Below are positions 58,421 to 64,000 of a stretch of DNA of 64,000 nt, piece by piece. Within the stretch, counting starts at the first letter, position 1. Every line of letters begins with the position of its first letter. A model generated the notes under the pieces. That model had not been told where the DNA came from. It saw nothing but the letters and a program-made list of their open reading frames with translations, and did no database searches. Both the position numbers and the translations under genes were made by a program. This stretch comes from Alphaproteobacteria bacterium (GTDB lineage: Bacteria > Pseudomonadota > Alphaproteobacteria > Micropepsales > Micropepsaceae): the NCBI GenBank assembly GCA_017307355.1, contig JAFKFG010000027.1, positions 1-64,000 of the forward strand, read 5' to 3'.

Positions 58421-58972
58421 TCAACCGGTCTTCTTGCCTTGGCTGTCCAGCCAGGCGTCGAGCTTGCCGAAATCCATCACCCCGGTCACCGGCTCGACCT
58501 TGCCGTCGCGGCCGATCAGAAGCGTGTACGGCATCTCGCCCCGCCATTTCGGATCGATCTCGAAGCGCAGCCTTTCCTCGAAACTGTCGGCGAACAGCCA
58601 ATTCTCCTGCTTGATCAATCCAGCCTTGGTCAAAGCAGTGCGCACCTCGCCCGGATCGTCGCCGAAGGGGCTGGAATCCACCAGCACCAGCTTGAGGTCT
58701 GGCCGCTTCTTCATATGCGCGGTCCAGTTGGGCAGTTCGGCCAGGCACGGCCCGCAAGTGAGGCCCCAGAAATGCACCACCATGGCTTCACCGGCATGAC
58801 CCTGGCGCAATGCCTTCCAGCTTCCCCGCACGAAGGGACGCAGCGTGGCGTCGCCTGCGGTAGCTTTCGCCATCGGGGCTTTCGCCGCCGGCGCATGGGT
58901 TGCCGGAGCACTGTTCGCGAGGCCGATGGCAGGCAGAAGCAGCAACGCGGTCAAAGCGAGAGTTTTTTTCAT
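58421..58972 (-). CDS. exported TlpA-type thiol:disulfide oxidoreductase
   Basis: 183 residues. The signal peptide (MKKTLALTALLLLPAIGLANS) and an Ala/Pro/Lys linker are followed by the thioredoxin-like fold: VVHFWGLTCGPCLAELPNWTAHMKKRP with the active-site CGPC at 73-76, and the cis-proline in EMPYTLLIG. Such proteins reduce disulfides or prepare copper- and heme-binding cysteines in the periplasm. The start overlaps the upstream propeller gene by 4 bases (ATGA). Confidence 0.88.
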   Translation of the reverse strand: MKKTLALTALLLLPAIGLANSAPATHAPAAKAPMAKATAGDATLRPFVRGSWKALRQGHAGEAMVVHFWGLTCGPCLAELPNWTAHMKKRPDLKLVLVDSSPFGDDPGEVRTALTKAGLIKQENWLFADSFEERLRFEIDPKWRGEMPYTLLIGRDGKVEPVTGVMDFGKLDAWLDSQGKKTG

Positions 58973-60222
58973 GGCGCATCCTTCAAAGGCAGGAATTGAT
59001 AACCGCCGGTCTTGGTCATCCAGGAGAGGTACGCCTGGCGCCCGTCATTGACCAGCATGGGATGGTCGGAGGCATCGTCGGTCTTGGCGGCGGCGCGGGG
59101 CTTGGACCAGGTCGCGCCATCGTCATGCGACACCCGCATATTGACGACGGAGTTTTCGCCGTCGAACTCCTTCCACACCATGAAGACGGTGCCCGGCACC
59201 GACGTCACATAGGGCCGCGACAGATCGTGGTCGGCATTGCCCAACGCCATGGGCGCCGAGAAATGCAGCCCCTTGTCGGTGGAGCGGGCATAGAACAGCC
59301 CCTTGCGCGCATCGCCTTGAGTGGACCACACCACATGATAGGTGCCGGTATTGGCCACCGACAGGCTGGGCCCTTGATGCGGGCATCCGTTCAGCCGCCA
59401 ATTGTCCACCGCCACCCGCGACATGGGACCGGGCGTGTTGGCATCCTTGAAGCTCAAGATCGCGTGATCGCGCACGGTGCCGCCGAACACGTTGCGGAAC
59501 ACCACCACCGGGCGCCCCGGCCCGTTGAAGCCCACCCCGATGCGGCAGCATTCGCAGCTATTGTCCAAGGCGATGCGCGAGGGCGTGAATGTCGCCCCCG
59601 CATCCTTGGACCAGGCATAGGCGACCGCCGCGCCGGGATAGGTCTTGCCTTCCTTTGCCGCCGCCACCACGCCGCGCTTGTCCAGCCACACCGCGAAGAG
59701 ATCGCCGTCCGGCGACACCGCCAGCATGGCGAAACGCTGGCTGGCGGTATTGTCCACCAAGGGCCGGGGCACGGAGAAGCTTTTGCCCCCGTCCAGCGAG
59801 CGGCTGAAAAAGACTTCGGCGTTGTAGTTGTTGTCCTTGAAGATGGCATAGGTGACGAAAGCGCGGCCCTTGGCGTCCACCGCGATGGCGGCGCGCGCAT
59901 CCGGCCCCGTATCCAGATGCACCTTCTGCGGCGTCACCTTGACCGGCGGGGAGAATGTCTTCCCCCGGTCTCCCGAACGGGTGACATAGACCTGGGCGTC
60001 CACATCGAAGGCCAGCCACAGGCTGCCGTCCGGTGCCAGGGCCGGCGTCACCGTGCTGGCGCAGCGCAGTTCGGCGGTTTTGCATGCCCCGCCCGTGCCG
60101 TGCGACATGCCCATCATCGAACCCATCGCCATGCCGGGCATGGGATCTGCAGCGTTCGCGCTTGTGGCGGCAAAGGCGGCGGAGAGTGCCGCGACCCAAA
60201 GCATGTGTTTCCGTCTGGTCAT
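58969..60222 (-). CDS. exported sialidase-fold (BNR-like) protein with Met- and Cys-rich motifs
   Basis: 417 residues from ATG 60222. The signal peptide (TRRKHMLWVAALSAAFAATSANA) is followed by a Met-rich stretch DPMPGMAMGSMMGMSHGTGGACKTAELRC. Asp-box-like repeats mark a six-bladed sialidase fold: VTRSGDRGKTFSPPVKV, FSRSLDGGKSFSVPRPL, AWSKDAGATFTPSRI, YARSTDKGLHFSAP, VSHDDGATWSKPRA. An unusual NSCECCRIGVG holds three cysteines. Catalytic sialidase residues are not evident. It overlaps both neighbours by 4 bases, so it is one product of a coupled operon with the TonB receptor and TlpA; Met/Cys content suggests copper handling. Confidence 0.72.
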   Translation of the reverse strand: MTRRKHMLWVAALSAAFAATSANAADPMPGMAMGSMMGMSHGTGGACKTAELRCASTVTPALAPDGSLWLAFDVDAQVYVTRSGDRGKTFSPPVKVTPQKVHLDTGPDARAAIAVDAKGRAFVTYAIFKDNNYNAEVFFSRSLDGGKSFSVPRPLVDNTASQRFAMLAVSPDGDLFAVWLDKRGVVAAAKEGKTYPGAAVAYAWSKDAGATFTPSRIALDNSCECCRIGVGFNGPGRPVVVFRNVFGGTVRDHAILSFKDANTPGPMSRVAVDNWRLNGCPHQGPSLSVANTGTYHVVWSTQGDARKGLFYARSTDKGLHFSAPMALGNADHDLSRPYVTSVPGTVFMVWKEFDGENSVVNMRVSHDDGATWSKPRAAAKTDDASDHPMLVNDGRQAYLSWMTKTGGYQFLPLKDAP

Positions 60223-62417
60223 AGCGCAAACCTCACGCCCGCCGTCATGTTGAAGGGAATGCCTAGGGCGGGAATGGTGCTTCCCGAAACGGTGGACCCG
60301 TTGGTGGTAGTCACCGCCAGGCCCTGATCGTAATAGGTCCGCCCGAAGATGTTCTGCGCCACGAAATATAGCTGAAGCCCTTCGCGGACTCGATACGACC
60401 CGCCCAGATCGAACAGGGTGGCGGCGCTGTTCAGCTGGGTGTGGGAGGTATTGTTCCAGAAGGCCGGGAAGGTTTTCCCGGTCAGCGACAGCATCAGATC
60501 CTCGGTCACGTTCCAATTGACGCCGCCGGTGACGGTCCAGCGGGGAACCTGGCCCAGCTGCTGGCGCACCGGATCGGGGATCACGCCCGCCGACGGCGTG
60601 GTGTAGTTGGAGCTGGTGAGATAGGCGTCGGTCATCGACACGCCGCCATTGACCGCCAGCCCGTCGAGGATCGACCAATCGCCCAGAAGCTCGAAGCCCT
60701 TCAAGGTGGCGTTGCCCGCATTGACATATTGGCGGAGCGATCCCCCCGCGATGCCGACGATGCCGGTGCCGCAATAATTGTTGGCGGCGGCGCATCCGCT
60801 CTGCACCGTGGCGAAGTCGATGAACTTCTTCAGGCTGTTGTCATAGAGCGTGAACGACAGATGGAAATCGTCGCGCACCCAGTCGATGCCCACCTCGCGG
60901 CCCAGATTGGTCTGCGGCGCCAGATTGGCGTTATAGGTGGTGTAGTTGGTGCCGCTGATGAAGCTGCGATACATCTGGTTCATGCCCGGCGCGGCGAAAT
61001 TGCTGTAGACCGCCGCGCGAAGGTCGAAGCCTTCGGGCAGGAAATATTTCACGCCCAGGCGGGGCGAGAAATGATCGTAATTCTGGTCCGGCACCGCGGC
61101 GGAGATGTTCGAGCCGCGGAAATTGCCGTTCAGCGCGCCATCGACCGCCTGCCAGAAATCCTCGCGCACCCCCGCCGTCACTTGCAGCGGAATGCTTTCG
61201 GGCTTCCAAGTGGCCTGGGCATAAAGGCCTTGGAACTGGTGCTTGGCGTCGGCCACCAACGTGCCGGTCTGGGCGGTGGCCGAGAACAGGTTGAGCGGAT
61301 CATGCGCCCAGATGTTGCGGATGTCGCCGCCGATGCTGATGTCCTTCAGCGCGCCCCACTCGCCCTTGTAGAACAGCGAGCCGCCATCGTGATGGTAGGA
61401 GACTTTCTCGGTCTGCGACACGAAGGGCGTGCCCGCGGTCGGCGTGAACAGCGTGTAGGAGGTGTTGGACGCGTTCTGGGTGAACATCTGGCCCTGGCCA
61501 TACCAGGCGGTGAAATTCAGGCTGTCGGTTTCCGACAGCTTGCGCGAGCCGCCGCCCGCGATGCGGTCGGTTTCCCACACATTGCGCGTCACATCCCACA
61601 CCAATCCATGCTCGCCGATGCGGTGATGGGTGGCGGACAGATAAAAGGCAGTGTCCGCGTCGGGCGCATAGACCGCCGAGACCCGGTAATTCTCGTTCTG
61701 CGATTGGGTGGGCATCATGCGCGGATGGCGGAACTGTTCCGGCGTCTGGAAATAGCCGTCGGAGTGGTTGAAGCTCACATCCGCGCCCAACAGAAGCCCG
61801 CCGCCCGCATCGATGCCGCCGGTGGCCTGGCCGTTATAGCCGCCGAAGGAACCGCCGCTGAGATCGACGCCGATCGCCTCGCTGGGCTGCTTGGTGACCA
61901 CATCGACGATGCCGCCCATCGCCAAATTGCCCCAGGAACTGGAAGCGCCGCCGCCGCGAATGACTTCCAGCGATTGTACCGAGCCTTTGGGCACCTGGGC
62001 GAAATCCACGGTGCGGAAAAAAGGATCGTTGGCGGGAATACCGTCGATCAGAAGCAAGGTGTTGATGTTGGTGGAGGTGCCGAAGCCCCGGATCGAAAAG
62101 GGCTGGCCCGTGGGATGCAGCTGCGTCCCCGGCTGCTGCGACGTGAAGATGCCGGGGATCTTGTTCACCACCTGGTCGATGGAAAGCTGCGGCGCCTGCA
62201 TCACCTGATCGGCGCTCAGAACCGTGGCGCTGACGTCCAGGTTGCGCTGTTCGGTGCCGCGGGTGGCGGTGACGGTGACGAATTCGACGCCGGCATCGTT
62301 GCGCGCCACATTTTGCGCCATGGCGGGCGCGATGAGCGACGGCGCGGCTAGGATCAACCCGGCCAAAGAGACGGAAGCGGTGCGCGAACCGCGAATTGCG
62401 CGCAAATGACGGAACAT
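60219..62417 (-). CDS. TonB-dependent outer-membrane receptor
   Basis: 732 residues. The signal peptide is followed by the plug domain: VEFVTVTATRGTEQRNLDVSATVLSADQVMQAPQLSIDQVVNKIPGIFTSQQPG, SIRGFGTSTNINTLLLIDGIPANDPFF, VQSLEVIRGGGASSSWGNLAMGGIVDVVTK. The 22-stranded barrel ends in the canonical aromatic C-terminus NMTAGVRFAL (not Phe). The next gene overlaps by 4 bases. The substrate is not shown by sequence; the coupled Met-rich, TlpA and DUF2946 genes suggest copper or a copper-chelate. Confidence 0.92.
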   Translation of the reverse strand: MFRHLRAIRGSRTASVSLAGLILAAPSLIAPAMAQNVARNDAGVEFVTVTATRGTEQRNLDVSATVLSADQVMQAPQLSIDQVVNKIPGIFTSQQPGTQLHPTGQPFSIRGFGTSTNINTLLLIDGIPANDPFFRTVDFAQVPKGSVQSLEVIRGGGASSSWGNLAMGGIVDVVTKQPSEAIGVDLSGGSFGGYNGQATGGIDAGGGLLLGADVSFNHSDGYFQTPEQFRHPRMMPTQSQNENYRVSAVYAPDADTAFYLSATHHRIGEHGLVWDVTRNVWETDRIAGGGSRKLSETDSLNFTAWYGQGQMFTQNASNTSYTLFTPTAGTPFVSQTEKVSYHHDGGSLFYKGEWGALKDISIGGDIRNIWAHDPLNLFSATAQTGTLVADAKHQFQGLYAQATWKPESIPLQVTAGVREDFWQAVDGALNGNFRGSNISAAVPDQNYDHFSPRLGVKYFLPEGFDLRAAVYSNFAAPGMNQMYRSFISGTNYTTYNANLAPQTNLGREVGIDWVRDDFHLSFTLYDNSLKKFIDFATVQSGCAAANNYCGTGIVGIAGGSLRQYVNAGNATLKGFELLGDWSILDGLAVNGGVSMTDAYLTSSNYTTPSAGVIPDPVRQQLGQVPRWTVTGGVNWNVTEDLMLSLTGKTFPAFWNNTSHTQLNSAATLFDLGGSYRVREGLQLYFVAQNIFGRTYYDQGLAVTTTNGSTVSGSTIPALGIPFNMTAGVRFAL

Positions 62418-62479
62418 GGATTCCTCTGAAAGAATTGAAGCACCGCCCGGCTTTCGCCGCGCGGCATGGAACGATCAAT

Positions 62480-62893
62480 TCAGACGAGGAAAGACGGGGG
62501 TGCGCGGGGCGATTGCGGCTGATAGCGCGCCAGGACGGCGACGCGGCGTTCGTGCCGCGGCGCTTCGGCATAATCGGCGGCTTGCGTGGGCAAGGCGAGC
62601 ATGGCGCCCGCCAACGACGCACCGCCATGCGAAGCGGCGGCGAAAGGACATTCGGAGGAATGACCGCCGGCCTTGCCGTCGCCATGGTTCATGTGCATCG
62701 CGGACATGTCCATGTCCGGATTGGCGGCCATCATCGCGGCCATGTCCTGGGTGGACATGTCCATGTCGCAAAGGATGAAAGCGGTTTCGCTGAAGCCGGA
62801 CGGATTGGGCATCCAGCCCGTCGGCAACAGGCCCTTGAAGACCATCGCGACGATGGCCAGCAGAAGCGCAGCTCTGCGGGCGGCCTGGGACAT
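62480..62893 (-). CDS. DUF2946 family exported Met/His-rich protein
   Basis: 137 residues from ATG 62893. The N-terminal ALLLAIVAMVFKGLLPTGWMPNPSGFSETAFILC pattern is that of DUF2946, followed by a Met/His-rich CDMDMSTQDMAAMMAANPDMDMSAMHMNHGDGKAGGHSSECPFA, likely a metal site. DUF2946 genes often sit beside TonB-type copper receptors. It starts the minus-strand operon; 62 bases separate it from the receptor. Confidence 0.75.
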   Translation of the reverse strand: MSQAARRAALLLAIVAMVFKGLLPTGWMPNPSGFSETAFILCDMDMSTQDMAAMMAANPDMDMSAMHMNHGDGKAGGHSSECPFAAASHGGASLAGAMLALPTQAADYAEAPRHERRVAVLARYQPQSPRAPPSFLV

Positions 62894-63114
62894 GGCGGGA
62901 CAGTCCTCGCAATCCTGGTTCCGGTCAAGCCATGGCCTTGGCGCCCGGCCGCGTCCAATCGTCTTCAAGACGCCTTATTCCCGCGCCGCAAACCAGGGTT
63001 TCCGCCCTTCCCGATGCGGGACCGCGCACGCATCGGCACGAAGACACGATTATGAAAAGACAAGACTCGGCCCCTCTCCTCCGCTTAAATCGGCCGCCGA
63101 CCGGGGGGACCGCC

Positions 63115-63843
63115 ATGCACACAGACATTCAGGAAATCGCGCCGGGGATTTACCGGCTTTCCACGCTGGTGGCGGAAATCGCTCCGCCTCTGGGCTTCAC
63201 CTTCAATCAATTCCTGGTCGATGCGGACCGGCCGCTGCTGTTTCATTGCGGCCCCCGCGCCATGTTCCCGCTGGTGTCGGCGGCGGTGGAAAACGTGATG
63301 CCCGTCGCGAAGCTGCGCTGGATCGGCTTCGGCCATGTCGAATCCGACGAATGCGGATCGATGAATCAATGGCTGGCCGCCGCGCCGGATGCCCAGGTGG
63401 TGCATGGCCAGACCGCCTGCATGGTCTCGCTCAACGACCTGGCCGACCGGCCGCCCCGCGCGTTGGCGCATAATGAAGTGCTGGACCTGGGTGGAAAACG
63501 GGTGCGCTATCTGGATACGCCGCATGTGCCGCACGCCTGGGAATCCGGCGTGATGTATGAAGAGACCACGGGCACGTTATTCTGCGGCGATCTCTTCACC
63601 CATCTGGGCAACGGCCCGGCCATCACCGAAGACAGCATCCTGGAGCCCGCTATCGCGGCGGAAGAAGCCTTCCAGGCCACCGCGTTGACGCCCATGACCG
63701 CGCCCACCTTGCGCATGCTGGCCGCGCTCGCGCCCGCGCGGCTGGCGGTGATGCACGGCTCCAGCTTCCGGGGCGATTGCGCCGGGCAACTTTCCCGCCT
63801 CGCCGATTATTACGAGAAGGCCCATGCCGCGAAGTCTGCATAA
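63115..63843 (+). CDS. MBL-fold di-metal protein, ODP-like (flavodiiron-type)
   Basis: 242 residues from ATG 63115, with GGGGGGA upstream (an earlier in-frame ATG at 63052 adds 21 residues). The metallo-beta-lactamase ligands of ODP/flavodiiron type are present: FGHVESDECGSMNQWL (His-x-Glu-x-Asp), DTPHVPHAWESGVMYEE, CGDLFTHLG and AVMHGSSFRGD. No flavodoxin domain is attached. Such single-domain proteins may bind O2 or NO at a di-iron site. Its 3' end overlaps the start of the next gene by 20 bases. Confidence 0.85.
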   Translation: MHTDIQEIAPGIYRLSTLVAEIAPPLGFTFNQFLVDADRPLLFHCGPRAMFPLVSAAVENVMPVAKLRWIGFGHVESDECGSMNQWLAAAPDAQVVHGQTACMVSLNDLADRPPRALAHNEVLDLGGKRVRYLDTPHVPHAWESGVMYEETTGTLFCGDLFTHLGNGPAITEDSILEPAIAAEEAFQATALTPMTAPTLRMLAALAPARLAVMHGSSFRGDCAGQLSRLADYYEKAHAAKSA

Positions 63844-64000
63844 GCTCGCCATCGCCGCGGCGCTGCTCATTTTGCCGTTCGCTGCACCCCGCGCCGCCGA
63901 GCCGGTGAAGCTGGCTTTCGTCGATACCGGCAATACCGGGCGCAGCGTCACCGCCGAGGCGCTGGCCAATGTCAGGATCGCCAAGGATCACCTTCCCGTC
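63824..64000 (+). CDS. exported low-molecular-weight phosphatase-like protein, partial, catalytic Cys absent
   Basis: 59 codons to the right edge. A signal peptide (MPRSLHKLAIAAALLILPFAAPRAAE) is followed by VKLAFVDTGNTGRSVTAEALANV. This aligns with the P-loop of low-molecular-weight tyrosine phosphatases and arsenate reductases, where the order is CxxGNxCRS; here the first Cys is Asp and the second is Gly. So the fold is likely kept but catalysis through cysteine is lost. It overlaps the MBL gene by 20 bases. Confidence 0.6.
   Translation, partial: MPRSLHKLAIAAALLILPFAAPRAAEPVKLAFVDTGNTGRSVTAEALANVRIAKDHLPV

Noticed and set aside
60441..62351. 636-codon plus-strand open frame
   Set aside because: Antisense to the TonB receptor; composition is that of a shadow frame.
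1..64000. CRISPR arrays, tRNA or rRNA genes
   Set aside because: No regularly spaced repeats and no cloverleaf-like sequence with the TTC-A arm were found by eye.

Overview
The window looks like chromosome of a high-GC alphaproteobacterium. Support comes from two copies of the alphaproteobacterial ATPase-inhibitor subunit zeta (DUF1476), a UrcA-family protein, a PEPxxWA-CTERM sorting signal and many Tat-type exported enzymes. A Rhizomicrobium/Micropepsaceae-like or sphingomonad-like host is my inference; there is no rRNA or other marker gene here to settle it. I saw no tRNA, rRNA, CRISPR array, transposase or phage structural gene.

Layout. 1-5.4 kb: the end of an MBOAT O-acyltransferase with an SGNH-like partner, D-amino-acid dehydrogenase, and two thioredoxin-fold DUF899 proteins divergent from a TPR/HTH regulator. 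6.7-20 kb: metabolic and regulatory genes, including MerR, PadR and LysR regulators, a LytS/LytTR two-component pair, an MFS transporter, an isolated proteasome-like Ntn-hydrolase gene and several REP-like palindromes. 20-26.5 kb: a CHASE4-type histidine kinase and envelope or exported proteins (VOC, PEP-CTERM, L,D-transpeptidase, CAP).

26.6-29.2 kb: a visibly AT-richer island with a retron-type reverse transcriptase, a structured non-coding region and a phosphoribosyltransferase-like/winged-helix protein. I read this as a PRTase-type (type III-like) retron anti-phage system. It is the most interesting locus here.

29.3-47 kb: a PQQ sugar dehydrogenase, two LysR/aminotransferase-type units, a sterol desaturase, an orphan HsdR-N-like nuclease-fold protein, a broken molybdenum hydroxylase, and a run of enzymes usually cytosolic that here carry Tat-like signals (PhzF, MalY, intradiol dioxygenase, SOD). 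47-52.6 kb: zeta paralogues, a nonsense-mutated AraC gene, a TetR-controlled SnoaL/cytochrome c group, and a Trp-rich/proline-rich surface protein. 52.6-63 kb: copper functions (CopB, CopA, a Met/His/Cys-rich protein), gamma-glutamyltransferase, an ArsR/SRPBCC pair with an 18-bp palindromic operator, and a tightly coupled TonB receptor/propeller/TlpA/DUF2946 operon that looks copper-related. The window ends inside an exported low-molecular-weight-phosphatase-like protein that lacks the catalytic cysteine.

The window also holds several decayed genes: a molybdopterin subunit with its cofactor loop deleted, a frameshifted TbpB-like lipoprotein, an AraC gene with a premature stop, and a 34-codon alpha/beta-hydrolase remnant.
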